DNA of 64,000 nucleotides from GCA-003244245 sp050700115 (GCA_050700115.1 JBOHGG010000021.1:23955-87954), one strand, 5' to 3'. Positions 49,892 through 59,536 are shown, counted from the first letter of the stretch. A program made the numbers and translations. The notes: generated by a model from the sequence alone, not told the origin.

Positions 49892-51697
49892 ATGAACGCA
49901 CCCGTCCTGACCGCCGTGGCCTGGCCCTACGCCAACGGGCCGCGGCATATCGGCCACGTCTCCGGCTTCGGTGTCCCCTCCGACATCTTCTCCCGCTACC
50001 AGCGGATGGCCGGCAACCGGGTGCTCATGATCTCGGGAACCGATGAGAACGGCACCCCGATCCAGGTACAGGCTGACGCCGAGGGCGTCACGCCCCGCGA
50101 GCTCGCCGACAAGTACAACCGCATGATCGTGGCAGACCTGCAGGGTCTGGGCCTGTCCTACGACCTGTTCACCCGCACCACCACGGCCAACCATCACCGG
50201 GTGGTGCAGGAGCTGTTCCTTGCGTTGCACCGCAACGGCTACGTGCTCTCGCGCAGCGCGCTCGGCGCGATCAGTCCGTCCACCGGGCGTACCCTGCCCG
50301 ATCGCTACATCGAGGGCACCTGCCCGATCTGCGGTTACGACGGCGCACGCGGCGACCAGTGCGACAACTGCGGTAACCAGCTCGACCCCGCGGACCTGAT
50401 CAACCCGCGGTCCCGGATCAACGGCGAGCCCCCGCAGTTCGTGCAGACCGAGCACCTGTTCCTCGACCTGCCGGCGTTCACCAAGGCGCTCGGGGGATGG
50501 CTGTCCACCCGCACCGAGTGGCGACCCAATGTGCTCAACTTCTCGCTGAACCTGCTCGACGACCTGCGCCCCCGCCCGATCACCCGTGACCTCGACTGGG
50601 GCGTGCGGGTCCCACTGGACGGCTGGCGCGACGCCCCGATGAAGCGCTTCTACGTCTGGTTCGACGCCGTGATCGGGTATCTGTCGGCGTCGGTGGAGTG
50701 GGCGGTGCGTTCGGGCGACCCGGACGCGTGGCAGGCATGGTGGTGCGACCCGGACGCCCGCTCCTACTACTTCATGGGCAAGGACAACATCACCTTCCAC
50801 TCCCAGATCTGGCCCGCCATGCTGCTCGGCCATAACGGGGCAGGTGATCGCGGCGGCGAGCCCGGGGCTTTCGGCACGCTGAACCTGCCTACCGAGGTGG
50901 TGTCCAGCGAGTTTCTCACCATGAGTGGGTCGAAGTTCTCTACCTCCCGCGGCACGGTGATCTATGTCGGGGACTTCCTGCGCGAGTTCGGGCCGGACAC
51001 CCTGCGCTATTTCATCTCGGTGGCCGGCCCCGAGACCCAGGACACCGACTTCACCTGGGATGAGTTCGTCCGCCGGATCAACTTCGAGCTGGCCAACGAA
51101 TGGGGCAACCTGGTCAACCGCTCGATCGCGATGGCCCACAACAACGTCGGGGCGGTGCCACGGCCGTCGACCCTGGAGGCAGCCGACTCGGAGTTGCTGG
51201 CCACCTCACGGGCGGCTTTCGGCATCATCGGGGGACTGCTGGAGCGCAACCGATTCAAGGCGGCGATCAGCGAGGCGATGCGGGTGGTGGGCGCAGCCAA
51301 CAAGTACCTGTCCGAGCAGGAACCGTGGAAGCGCAAGGACGACCCGGAGCGCCGGGACACCATCCTGCACACCGCACTGCAGGTCGTCTCCGACGTCAAC
51401 ACACTGCTCACCCCGTTCCTGCCGCACGCGGCCCAGCGGGTGCACGAGCAGCTCGGCGGCTCCGGGGTGTGGTCGGCCCAGCCGCAGATCCGCGAGGTTG
51501 CGGAGATCACTGCGGTCGTCGACGGCGCCGGACCGGACTACCCGGTGCTCACCGGGGATTACGCCGCTGAGCAGGCGCGCTGGACCACCATCCCGATCGA
51601 GGTAGGCCGCCCCCTATCCAAACCCACCCCCCTGTTCACCAAACTGCCCCCCACCCTCGGCGACACCGGCCCCGACTGGGCACCCATCCAATCCTGA
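49892..51697 (+). CDS. metG: Methionyl-tRNA synthetase
   Basis: 601 residues, class I synthetase: YANGPRHIGHVSG (HIGH motif), zinc knuckle CPICGY...CDNCG, WFDAVIGY, and MSGSKFSTSRG in the KMSKS position (KFSTS, common in actinobacteria). C-terminal anticodon-binding helical domain. It lacks a C-terminal tRNA-binding extension. A long hairpin begins ten bases after the stop. Confidence 0.96.
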   Translation: MNAPVLTAVAWPYANGPRHIGHVSGFGVPSDIFSRYQRMAGNRVLMISGTDENGTPIQVQADAEGVTPRELADKYNRMIVADLQGLGLSYDLFTRTTTANHHRVVQELFLALHRNGYVLSRSALGAISPSTGRTLPDRYIEGTCPICGYDGARGDQCDNCGNQLDPADLINPRSRINGEPPQFVQTEHLFLDLPAFTKALGGWLSTRTEWRPNVLNFSLNLLDDLRPRPITRDLDWGVRVPLDGWRDAPMKRFYVWFDAVIGYLSASVEWAVRSGDPDAWQAWWCDPDARSYYFMGKDNITFHSQIWPAMLLGHNGAGDRGGEPGAFGTLNLPTEVVSSEFLTMSGSKFSTSRGTVIYVGDFLREFGPDTLRYFISVAGPETQDTDFTWDEFVRRINFELANEWGNLVNRSIAMAHNNVGAVPRPSTLEAADSELLATSRAAFGIIGGLLERNRFKAAISEAMRVVGAANKYLSEQEPWKRKDDPERRDTILHTALQVVSDVNTLLTPFLPHAAQRVHEQLGGSGVWSAQPQIREVAEITAVVDGAGPDYPVLTGDYAAEQARWTTIPIEVGRPLSKPTPLFTKLPPTLGDTGPDWAPIQS

Positions 51698-51706
51698 CCC
51701 GCGTGC

Positions 51707-51780
51707 TTCCCCGCATTCAGCGGGCTCAGCGGGGTAATTCGGTACTCATTTACCCCGCTGAGCCCGCTGAATGCAGGGAA
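51707..51780. repeat. 31-bp near-perfect inverted repeat between metG and tatD
   Basis: Arms 51707-51737 and 51750-51780 pair with one mismatch (core GCGGGCTCAGCGGGGTAA / TTACCCCGCTGAGCCCGC), 12-base loop. It lies directly after metG and ends 17 bases before the tatD start. No T-run. Confidence 0.9.
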
Positions 51781-51796
51781 GGCAGAGGAGCCCGAT

Positions 51797-52633
51797 GTGA
51801 GCGAGCTACCGCCGGCTCCGCCGGCGCTGCCGGCGCCGGTGGTGGATGCGCATACGCACCTGGACGCCTGTGGCGCCACTGATCCGGTGGGGGTTCGCGC
51901 GGCGTTGGACCGGGCCGCGGCGGTGGGGGTTTCAGCGGTGGTGACGGTGGCCGACGACATGGCTGCGGCGCGCTGGGTGGTGCAGGCGTCGAGCTGGGAC
52001 GACCGGGTCTTCGCGGCGGTGGCACTGCATCCCACCCGCACCGCGACGATGACCGACGCCGACCGCGCCGAGCTCGAGCGGCTCGTGCGCCAACCCCGGG
52101 TGGTCGCTGTGGGGGAGACCGGCCTGGACTATTACTGGACGCGAGTCGATCCGGCCTGCTCACCGCCCGAGGCGCAGCGGGAGGCCTATCGATGGCACAT
52201 CGATCTGGCCAAGCGGGTCGGCAAGCCGCTGATGATCCACGATAGAGATGCCCACAGCGATGTCCTCGCCGTGCTGGCTGAGCAAGGTGCGCCGGAGACG
52301 GTCATCTTCCACTGCTTCTCCGGGGACGCCGCGATGGCACGGGCCTGCGTGGACGCCGGTTACGTGCTGTCCTTCTCCGGCACCGTCACCTTCCGCAATG
52401 CTCGCGCACTGCGCGAGGCGGCGGTGCTGGTTCCCGACGGACAGCTGCTGGTGGAGACCGACGCCCCGTTCCTCACCCCGCATCCGCACCGCGGTAAGCC
52501 CAACGAGCCGGTCAACCTGCCCTACACAGTCGCCGACCTCGCTGTGTTGCGTGGGCAGGATGTGGCGGAGCTGGCCGCGTCGAGCTCCGCCACCGCCGAG
52601 CGGGTCTTCGGATTCGGGCGCCTGGCTGCATAG
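51797..52633 (+). CDS. tatD: TatD-family metal-dependent deoxyribonuclease
   Basis: 278 residues: VVDAHTHLDA (His-x-His), AVGETGLDYYW (Glu), PLMIHDRDAH (His), VIFHCFSGD (His), VETDAPFLTP (Asp), the complete TatD metal set. DNA repair or quality-control nuclease. The order metG-tatD-rpfB-ksgA-ispE matches Rv1007c-Rv1011, except for the strand of metG. Confidence 0.95.
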   Translation: MSELPPAPPALPAPVVDAHTHLDACGATDPVGVRAALDRAAAVGVSAVVTVADDMAAARWVVQASSWDDRVFAAVALHPTRTATMTDADRAELERLVRQPRVVAVGETGLDYYWTRVDPACSPPEAQREAYRWHIDLAKRVGKPLMIHDRDAHSDVLAVLAEQGAPETVIFHCFSGDAAMARACVDAGYVLSFSGTVTFRNARALREAAVLVPDGQLLVETDAPFLTPHPHRGKPNEPVNLPYTVADLAVLRGQDVAELAASSSATAERVFGFGRLAA

Positions 52634-52916
52634 TTCGGCCTAGTTCGGCGCGACCGATACCGCTCACCGATCGTGAGTGGCTGGTCGGCGACACCTACCG
52701 GCGGGTTGTTTGCCCATGCGGCTACATGCCGTTACCGTTCCGTCACTGTCAGCCGGGGTGGGAAGTTCCCGGGTTCGGGTACGCGCGGCACGACCAGCGG
52801 CGATGAGGCCGTGCGGCCGGTGACCGTAGATGGGCCTGCTGCTGTGTCGAGGTAGGCGGTCCATTTCAGCGTGTTCTCGTGCTCCCCCTGCCCGGAACTG
52901 CGACGACTGGACATTG

Positions 52917-54014
52917 GTGGCCACTCGCACGTTCGTCCGGGGCGCCCTGGTGGGTCTCGTCTTGGCCCTGCCGACCGGTACTGCCGCGGCTCTCACGATG
53001 GATAAGACCATCACCGTCGAGCTGGACGGGGAGCAGCGGACCATCCACACGTTTGCTACGTCGGTGTCGGGGGCGCTGGAATCGGCGGACCTGCGCGTGG
53101 AGGACCAGGACACCCTGGCCCCGTCGGCGAACAGCCCCATCGAGGACGGCAGCCGTGTCGTGCTCAAGCGCGGCCGACCCCTCGCTCTGACCGTCGACGG
53201 GACGCGGCGAGAGGTGTGGACCACCGCACTCACCGTCGACCACGCGCTGCAGCAGGTGGGGATGCGGTCGGAGGACATGGAGCTGTCGGCTGATCGGTCC
53301 AAGCGCATCCCGCTGGAGGGTATGGCGCTGGTGGTGCGCATCTCCAGGCCGATCACCCTGCTCGACGGTGGCCTGCCGGCCCGCGAGGTTTACTCCACCG
53401 CGCTCTCGGTCGGTGACCTGCTCACCCTGCAGGGCGTTCCGTTGCAGGATCAGGACACGGTAACCCCGGAACCCGCCTCGCCCGTGCTACCCGGGATGAC
53501 CGTGGAGGTCACCCGGATCCGCACCGAGCAGCTTACCGAGCGGTGGTCGGTCCCGCCCCCGGTCAAGAAGGTCAGGGATCCCGAGCTGTCCAACGGCGAC
53601 ACGGTCGTCGAGGATCCTGGCGCACCGGGCGAGAAGATCATCACCTTCCAGGTCACCCTGACAAACGGCAAGGAGACCGGCCGGGAAGAGCTCGCCAGCC
53701 AGCAGGTCACGCCGGCTCGACCAAGCATTGTCCGGGTCGGCGGGAAGAGATCCGCGGCCGCCGAGGGCTCGGTGTGGGACCGCCTCGCCCAATGCGAGTC
53801 CGGCGGGAACTGGGCGATCAACACCGGCAACGGCTACTACGGCGGCCTGCAGTTCGACAAGGGCACCTGGAGTTCCAACGGTGGTAGCCGGTATGCCCCC
53901 TACCCGCACCAGGCCAGTCGCGACGAGCAGATTGCGGTCGCGCAGAAGGTCCGCGACGGTCGGGGCGGTTACAGCGCATGGCCGGCCTGCTCGGCGCGTC
54001 TAGGCCTGGACTGA
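52917..54014 (+). CDS. rpfB: Resuscitation-promoting factor RpfB
   Basis: 365 residues from the GTG at 52917; a TTG three bases before and an ATG at 52830 are alternatives and no ribosome site decides. A signal/anchor helix (GALVGLVLALPTGTAAAL), three DUF348 repeats (about 20-205), a G5 domain (TERWSVPPPVKKVRDPELSNGDTVV, PGEKIITFQVTLTNGKE) and a C-terminal Rpf lytic domain (VWDRLAQCESGGNWAINTGNGYYGGLQF, catalytic Glu) follow. It cleaves peptidoglycan to restart growth from dormancy. Confidence 0.9.
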   Translation: MATRTFVRGALVGLVLALPTGTAAALTMDKTITVELDGEQRTIHTFATSVSGALESADLRVEDQDTLAPSANSPIEDGSRVVLKRGRPLALTVDGTRREVWTTALTVDHALQQVGMRSEDMELSADRSKRIPLEGMALVVRISRPITLLDGGLPAREVYSTALSVGDLLTLQGVPLQDQDTVTPEPASPVLPGMTVEVTRIRTEQLTERWSVPPPVKKVRDPELSNGDTVVEDPGAPGEKIITFQVTLTNGKETGREELASQQVTPARPSIVRVGGKRSAAAEGSVWDRLAQCESGGNWAINTGNGYYGGLQFDKGTWSSNGGSRYAPYPHQASRDEQIAVAQKVRDGRGGYSAWPACSARLGLD

Positions 54015-54029
54015 CCGCCCCTGCCCGTT

Positions 54030-54080
54030 ATGGAGACATGTCGGGGTAGCAGTCGGCCGTTGTGCCTCACTATGTCTCCA
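54030..54080. repeat. ATGGAGACAT palindrome flanking the ksgA start (family C)
   Basis: ATGGAGACAT at 54030-54039 and ATGTCTCCAT at 54071-54080, about 31 bases apart. The right arm overlaps the ATG at 54080. It shares its outer sequence with the 25-bp hairpin at 6623-6677. Confidence 0.65.
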
Positions 54081-54955
54081 TGACGGGGTCCGGTCAGCTG
54101 CTGGGGCCGGCTGATCTGCGCAAGCTGGCCGATCGGCTCGGGCTGCGCCCGACCAAGCGGCTCGGGCAGAACTTCGTGCACGACGCGAACACGGTGCGCC
54201 GGATCGTGGCCGCGGCCGACCTCGCCGCCGACGACGTCGTGCTCGAGGTGGGGCCCGGGCTAGGCTCGCTCACCCTGGCCCTGCTTGGCGCGGCCGACCG
54301 GGTGCTGGCGGTGGAGGTGGATCCGCTGCTGGCCGCCGCGCTACCCGCCACGGTGGCCGATCGCGCCCGGGACCACGCCAGCGCCCTGCGGGTACTGACC
54401 GCCGACGCGCTGCGGGTGCGACGCGCGGAGATCGTCGAGGCGGCCGGTGGTGTGCAACCCACCGCGCTGGTTGCGAACCTGCCCTACAACGTGGGCGTTC
54501 CGGTGCTGCTGCACCTGCTGGCCGAGCTGCCGAGCCTGCGTCGCGGGCTGGTGATGGTGCAGGCTGAGGTGGCCAACCGGCTTGCCGCCCCGCCGGGCAC
54601 CCGCAGTTACGGGGTGCCCAGCGTCAAGGCGGCCTGGTTCGCCGAGGTCCGCCGCGCCGGGCCGGTGCCCCGCGGGGTGTTCTGGCCAGTGCCCAATGTG
54701 GACTCCGGCTTGGTCGCCCTGACTCGGCGCCCGGCACCGTCCACGGTGCCCAGAGAGGAAGTCTTTGCCCTCATTGATGCTGCGTTCGCGCAGCGCCGCA
54801 AGACGCTGCGGGCCGCCCTGGCCGGCTGGGCAGGTTCGGCCGCCGACGCCGAGCGGGTGCTGCGCGCCGCCGGGGTGGACCCGACCGCCCGCGGTGAGCA
54901 GCTCACCGTCGCAGACTTTGCGCGGATCGCCCGTGAGTGGCGATGCGAGCTATAA
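54080..54955 (+). CDS. ksgA: 16S rRNA dimethyladenosine transferase KsgA (RsmA)
   Basis: 291 residues: LGLRPTKRLGQNFVHDANTVRRIV, SAM loop EVGPGLGSLTLALL, and NLPYNVGVPVLLHLL catalytic motif. It dimethylates two adenines near the 16S 3' end. GTG 54062 (adds six residues) is an equally possible start. The last seven codons and stop are read from the family-A repeat, giving a C-terminus REWRCEL. Confidence 0.95.
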   Translation: MTGSGQLLGPADLRKLADRLGLRPTKRLGQNFVHDANTVRRIVAAADLAADDVVLEVGPGLGSLTLALLGAADRVLAVEVDPLLAAALPATVADRARDHASALRVLTADALRVRRAEIVEAAGGVQPTALVANLPYNVGVPVLLHLLAELPSLRRGLVMVQAEVANRLAAPPGTRSYGVPSVKAAWFAEVRRAGPVPRGVFWPVPNVDSGLVALTRRPAPSTVPREEVFALIDAAFAQRRKTLRAALAGWAGSAADAERVLRAAGVDPTARGEQLTVADFARIAREWRCEL

Positions 54956-54975
54956 ACCTTATCGCCACTCACGGG
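54930..54975. repeat. GTGAGTGG hairpin (family A) between ksgA and ispE
   Basis: Perfect 15-bp arms CCCGTGAGTGGCGAT (54930-54944) and ATCGCCACTCACGGG (54961-54975), 16-base loop. Bases 54930-54950 are identical to 38536-38556. Here it encodes the ksgA C-terminus. Confidence 0.9.
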
Positions 54976-55005
54976 CTGTCCATAGACTCCCCGTACTCTG
55001 GGGGC

Positions 55006-55995
55006 GTGCTTGCCGTTGTGCCGCAACCGGTTACCGTGCGCGTCCCGGCCAAGGTCAACCTGCACCTGGCCGTGGGAGACCTGCGCTGGGACGGCTATCA
55101 CGAGCTGGTCAGCGTGTTCCAAGCGCTGTCGGTGACCGACGAGGTGACCGTCGCGGCCACCGATGAACCTGGAGTGCAGGTGTACGGCGAGGGCGCCGGG
55201 ACGGTGCCCACTGACCGCCGCAACCTCGCGTGGCGTGCGGTGCTTGCCCTCGCCGAGCACTCCGGACGCCGGCCTGCAGTGCGGGTTGTCTTGCGCAAGA
55301 GCATCCCGGTGGCCGGCGGGATGGCCGGTGGCAGCGCTGACGCGGCGGGCGCCCTGGTCGGGCTGGCCGGGCTGTGGCGCCTGGATATCAGCCGTGAGGA
55401 GCTTGCCGGACTCGCCGCCGGGTTAGGTAGCGACGTACCGTTTGCGTTGCACGGCGGCACTGCGCTGGGCACCGGGCGCGGTGAGTCCCTGGTGCCGGTG
55501 CTGGCCCGGCACACCTTCCACTGGGTCGTCGCGCTGGACCGCCGCGGCCTGTTCACCGCGGACGTCTACCGAGAGTTGGATCGGCTGCGGGCGCACGGCT
55601 CCCCGCCACGGGATTCGTCGCCACCGAGTCCGTCGCTACCACGGCTGGGCGGCGTCGAGCCGCTGCTGGAGGCGCTTGCCTCGGGAGATCCTCGGCAGCT
55701 CGCCTTGCTGCTCGGCAACGACCTGCAGGCGGCGGCGGTGTCGCTGCGTCCGGCGTTGCGCCGCACCCTGCGCGCTGGGGTGGAGGCTGGAGCGCTGGCC
55801 GGCATAGTGTCTGGATCCGGACCGACCTGCGCGTTCCTGTGCGTCGACGCCGACGCGGCGGTCCGGGTTGCCGCCGAGCTCGCCGGCGCCGGCGTCTGCC
55901 GCACCGTCCGGGTCGCCAGCGGTCCGGTGCCCGGTGCGAGGGTGGTGGAGGAGCCGCGCCCGGTGCCGCCCCCCGAACCTCTCGCGCGCGCCTGA
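55006..55995 (+). CDS. ispE: 4-diphosphocytidyl-2-C-methyl-D-erythritol kinase IspE
   Basis: 329 residues, GHMP kinase: VRVPAKVNLHLAVGDLRWDGYHEL, the ATP loop PVAGGMAGGSADAAGAL, and SGSGPTCAFL. Fourth step of the MEP isoprenoid pathway. GTG 55006 chosen; 55018 is possible. The stop overlaps the next ATG (TGATG), so it is coupled to the ABC-F gene. Confidence 0.95.
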   Translation: MLAVVPQPVTVRVPAKVNLHLAVGDLRWDGYHELVSVFQALSVTDEVTVAATDEPGVQVYGEGAGTVPTDRRNLAWRAVLALAEHSGRRPAVRVVLRKSIPVAGGMAGGSADAAGALVGLAGLWRLDISREELAGLAAGLGSDVPFALHGGTALGTGRGESLVPVLARHTFHWVVALDRRGLFTADVYRELDRLRAHGSPPRDSSPPSPSLPRLGGVEPLLEALASGDPRQLALLLGNDLQAAAVSLRPALRRTLRAGVEAGALAGIVSGSGPTCAFLCVDADAAVRVAAELAGAGVCRTVRVASGPVPGARVVEEPRPVPPPEPLARA

Positions 55996-57758
55996 TGGCG
56001 AACCTCGTCAATCTCGAGGCTGTCTCGAAGTCCCACGGGATCCGCCCTCTGCTGTCGGGCGTCTCCCTCGGCGTTGCCGAGGGAGACCGGATCGGTGTCG
56101 TCGGACTCAACGGTGGCGGCAAGACCACACTGCTCGAGGTGCTCGCCGGAATCCAGGAACCAGACGCAGGCCGGGTCAGCTGGACCAGGGACCTGCGCAC
56201 GGCGGTGGTCACCCAGCGCACCGAGCTGCCCGACCAGGTCACCGTCGGCCAGGCGGTGCTGGATCCGCTGGGGGTCACCGCCGAACATGAGTGGGCCGGC
56301 GACCCCCGGGTGCGTGGGCTGCTTGACGGGCTGGGCATCCCGTCGCTCGGGCTGGACCGGCCGGTGAACGAGCTCTCCGGCGGGGAGCGGCGCCGGGTCG
56401 CGCTGGCCGCCGCGCTGGCGGGTGAGCTCGACCTGCTGGTGCTCGACGAGCCGACCAATCACCTCGACGTTGAGGGCGTGCGGTGGCTCGCCGAGCACCT
56501 GCTGGCGCGGCGCTGCGCGGTGGTGGTGGTAACCCACGACCGGTGGTTCCTGGACACCGTCGCCACCCGCACCTGGGAGGTCACCGACGGCAGGGTGGAC
56601 GGCTACGACGGGGGCTACGCGGACTGGGTCTACGCCCGGGCGCAGCGGACCCGGCTGGCCGCGGCAGCCGAGGACCGGCGGCGCAACCTGGCCCGCAAGG
56701 AGCTCGCCTGGCTGCGCCGCGGACCACCTGCGCGCAGCTCCAAACCGCGCTACCGGATCGAGGCCGCCGAGGCACTGATCGCCGACGTACCCTCGCCGCG
56801 CGACACCGTCGAGCTGCTCACCTTCGCCCGGCGCCGGCTGGGTCGCACCGTGCTGGAACTCGAGGACGTCACGGTGACCGTGGCCGGCCGTTCGCTGCTG
56901 GCGGCCCAGACGTGGCGGATCGGGCCTGGCGAGCGCATCGGGCTGGTCGGGGTCAATGGGTCGGGCAAGACCACGTTGTTGCGGCTGCTCGCAGGCGATC
57001 AGGAGCCCGACGCCGGCCGCCGCGTGCAGGGCTCGACCGTTCGGCTGGCGCACCTCACGCAGGAACTGGAGGACCTACCCGGGTCCGTGCGGGTTTTGGA
57101 GGCGGTGCAGGACATCGCCCATCGGGTCACGATAGGCCGTCAGGAGCTGTCCGCCTCGCAGCTGGCCGAGCGGCTGGGCTTCCCGGCGTCGCGGCAGTGG
57201 ACCCCGGTGGCGGACCTGTCCGGCGGGGAGCGGCGCCGGCTGCAGCTGACCCGGTTGCTGATGGCCGAGCCGAACGTGCTGCTGCTGGACGAGCCCACCA
57301 ACGACCTGGACATCGACACCCTGCAGCAGCTGGAAGACCTGCTGGACGGCTGGGCCGGCTCGCTCGTGGTGGTCTCGCACGACCGCTACCTCGTCGAACG
57401 GGTCTGTGACAACGTGGTGGCGCTGCTCGGTGACGGGCGGATCACCCAGCTACCCGGCGGCATCGAGGAGTACCTGCAGCGGTGGGACAGCTTGTCCGAG
57501 GTAACCCCGCCGGCTGTCACCAGCACCGGACCACCGATGGCGGTCGCTGAGGCACGTACCGCGCGCAAGGAGCTGGCCCGGCTGGAGCGGCAGCTGGAGC
57601 GGTTGGCCAGCCAGGCAACTGAGCTGCAGAGCCGGATCGCCCGACAGGCCGCGGACCCCGACGCGTTCCGCGAGCTGGACGGCGAACTACGCGCGGTGCT
57701 CGCGGCCAAGGATGACCTGGAGACCCGCTGGCTGGAGGTCGCCGACGCCGAAGGTTAA
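55995..57758 (+). CDS. ABC-F family ATPase
   Basis: 587 residues with two nucleotide-binding domains: GLNGGGKTT...LSGGERRRVALAAAL...LLVLDEPTNHLD and GVNGSGKTT...LSGGERRRLQLTRLL...LLLDEPTNDLD, no membrane segments, and a C-terminal coiled coil (ARTARKELARLERQLERLASQATELQ). ABC-F proteins act at the ribosome, relieving stalls or antibiotic block. Conserved position after ispE. Confidence 0.93.
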   Translation: MANLVNLEAVSKSHGIRPLLSGVSLGVAEGDRIGVVGLNGGGKTTLLEVLAGIQEPDAGRVSWTRDLRTAVVTQRTELPDQVTVGQAVLDPLGVTAEHEWAGDPRVRGLLDGLGIPSLGLDRPVNELSGGERRRVALAAALAGELDLLVLDEPTNHLDVEGVRWLAEHLLARRCAVVVVTHDRWFLDTVATRTWEVTDGRVDGYDGGYADWVYARAQRTRLAAAAEDRRRNLARKELAWLRRGPPARSSKPRYRIEAAEALIADVPSPRDTVELLTFARRRLGRTVLELEDVTVTVAGRSLLAAQTWRIGPGERIGLVGVNGSGKTTLLRLLAGDQEPDAGRRVQGSTVRLAHLTQELEDLPGSVRVLEAVQDIAHRVTIGRQELSASQLAERLGFPASRQWTPVADLSGGERRRLQLTRLLMAEPNVLLLDEPTNDLDIDTLQQLEDLLDGWAGSLVVVSHDRYLVERVCDNVVALLGDGRITQLPGGIEEYLQRWDSLSEVTPPAVTSTGPPMAVAEARTARKELARLERQLERLASQATELQSRIARQAADPDAFRELDGELRAVLAAKDDLETRWLEVADAEG

Positions 57759-57807
57759 ATGACCATCGGCGAGCACGTTGCCGACCCCGCCCGTAAGGTG
57801 ACTGGAC

Positions 57808-59487
57808 GTGAGCCGGTTCGTCGACACCCTGTTGGCGCACTGCGCGCCGGATTCCCCGCCCCGGTCGGACCGCGGTATCACCATCGGTGAACCTGCGCAG
57901 CCACGCCGCCTCACCTGGGCGCAGGTGCACGAGAAAGCCCTGCGGGCCGCCGGGACCCTGATGGGCGGGACGGCTCCCGGTGTCCATCCCGGAGACGCGG
58001 TCGCCGTGCTGGCCGGTGACCCCGCACTGGTCGCTCCCGCAGTGCAAGGTGTCTGGCTGGCTGGCGGCAGCGTCACCATGCTGCACCAGCCCACCCCGCG
58101 CTCCGACCTGGCTGCCTGGGCCGCGGACACCGTCGGTGTGCTCGGCATGATCGGCGCCAAGCTGGTACTACTCGGGCCGCCCTTCGACAGGCTTTCCGTG
58201 CTGCTCGACCAGCGCGGGATCAGCTACCTGATGCTCACCGATCTCGATGATCCGGTCGCCCGGCGACTCACGACGCCGGTGCCGGTGGGGGAGGACGACA
58301 CTGCGCTGCTGCAGCTCACCTCCGGGTCCAGCGCCGAACCCAAGGCGGTCCGGATCACCCACGGCAACCTCTACGCCAACATGACCGCGATGGCGCAGGC
58401 AGCCGCTCTCGATCCGGCCGGCGACGTCATGGTCTCCTGGCTGCCACTGTTTCACGATATGGGGATGGTCGGGTTCCTCACCGTGCCGATGGCGCTGGGC
58501 CTGGAGCTGGTGAAGGTGACCCCGGCGGACTTCCTGTCCCGCCCGCTGCTGTGGGCCGAGCTGATCAGCCGGCACCGCGGCACGGTCACCGCGGCGCCGA
58601 ACTTTGCCTACGCGCTGCTGGCTCGCCGGCTGGCGGGTACCGACGAGCGCTTTGACCTGTCCAGCATGCGCTTCGCGCTCAACGGCGCCGAGCCCATCGA
58701 TCCGGCTGCGGTACGGGCGTTCACCGCCGCCGGAGCGCGGTTCGGGCTGTCGCAGCGCTGCATGGTGTGCGCCTACGGGATGGCCGAGACCACCGTCGGG
58801 GCCTCCTTCGCGCCACGGGGGGTCGGTATGCAGGTGGACACAGTGGACGCCGACGCGCTGGAGGCGCGCCGGGTGGCCGTCCCCGCTGGGCCGTCGGACC
58901 GGCACATCCGGGCCTTCCCCCGGCTCGGCCCGCCGCTGCCCGGGCTGGAGGTGCAGGTCGTCGCCGAGGACGGCCGGGCGCTGGTGGAGCGCGAGGTCGG
59001 CCGGATCCGGCTGCGCGGCGACTCGGTGACCCGCGAGTACCTGACCGTCGAAGGAGCGCGGCCCACTCAGGATGTCGACGGGTGGTTGGACACCGGAGAC
59101 GAGGGTTACCTCGCCGACGGCGACGTGGTGGTCTGCGGGCGGCGCAAGGACGTCATCATCATGGGCGGGCGCAACGTCTATCCCACCGACATCGAGCGAG
59201 CCGCGGGGCTGGCCGAGGGGGTCCGTCCGGGCAATGTGGCAGCGGTGCGCCTCGACGCCGGTGCACGGCGGGAGTCGTTCGCGGTGGCCGTCGAGTCCAA
59301 CCGGGCGGGAGACAACGAGGCCGAGCGCATCCTGCGCAAGGAGGTCATCTCGCGGGTGGTCGACGCGATAGGGCTCAGACCCGGCGCTGTGGTGGTACTG
59401 CCGCCGGCCACATTGCCCAAGACACCGTCGGGAAAACTGCGCCGCGCCGCGGTCCGCGACCGGATCGCGGCGTACCTACAGCCCTAA
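57808..59487 (+). CDS. Fatty acyl-AMP ligase (FadD/Pks16-like)
   Basis: 559 residues of the adenylate-forming family: LQLTSGSSAEPKAVRITHGN (P-loop), LPLFHDMGMVGFL (typical of FAALs), APNFAYALL, YGMAETTVGASF, DTGDEGYLADGDVVVCGRRKDVIIMGGRNVYPTDIE. It lacks the CoA-ligase-type insertion features I could check only by eye. It activates fatty acids as acyl-AMPs for lipid or polyketide assembly. Position matches Rv1013. Confidence 0.88.
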   Translation: MSRFVDTLLAHCAPDSPPRSDRGITIGEPAQPRRLTWAQVHEKALRAAGTLMGGTAPGVHPGDAVAVLAGDPALVAPAVQGVWLAGGSVTMLHQPTPRSDLAAWAADTVGVLGMIGAKLVLLGPPFDRLSVLLDQRGISYLMLTDLDDPVARRLTTPVPVGEDDTALLQLTSGSSAEPKAVRITHGNLYANMTAMAQAAALDPAGDVMVSWLPLFHDMGMVGFLTVPMALGLELVKVTPADFLSRPLLWAELISRHRGTVTAAPNFAYALLARRLAGTDERFDLSSMRFALNGAEPIDPAAVRAFTAAGARFGLSQRCMVCAYGMAETTVGASFAPRGVGMQVDTVDADALEARRVAVPAGPSDRHIRAFPRLGPPLPGLEVQVVAEDGRALVEREVGRIRLRGDSVTREYLTVEGARPTQDVDGWLDTGDEGYLADGDVVVCGRRKDVIIMGGRNVYPTDIERAAGLAEGVRPGNVAAVRLDAGARRESFAVAVESNRAGDNEAERILRKEVISRVVDAIGLRPGAVVVLPPATLPKTPSGKLRRAAVRDRIAAYLQP

Positions 59488-59492
59488 TCCCC

Positions 59493-59536
59493 GCGTGTCC
59501 GCACCTCCTGCACGGTGTGTCGGCGCCTGGTGTCCG
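59493..59536 (+). repeat. 22-bp tandem repeat, two units (family B)
   Basis: Units 59493-59514 and 59515-59536 fit GYGTGTCCG-N7-TGCACG (the second GTGTGTCGG...TGTCCG). They fill the whole space between the convergent stops of the acyl-AMP ligase and pth genes. Confidence 0.88.

Noticed and set aside
52640..52916. c-di-AMP (ydaO) riboswitch upstream of rpfB
   Set aside because: Such riboswitches precede rpf genes in some actinobacteria, but I could not match the conserved ydaO core bases here.
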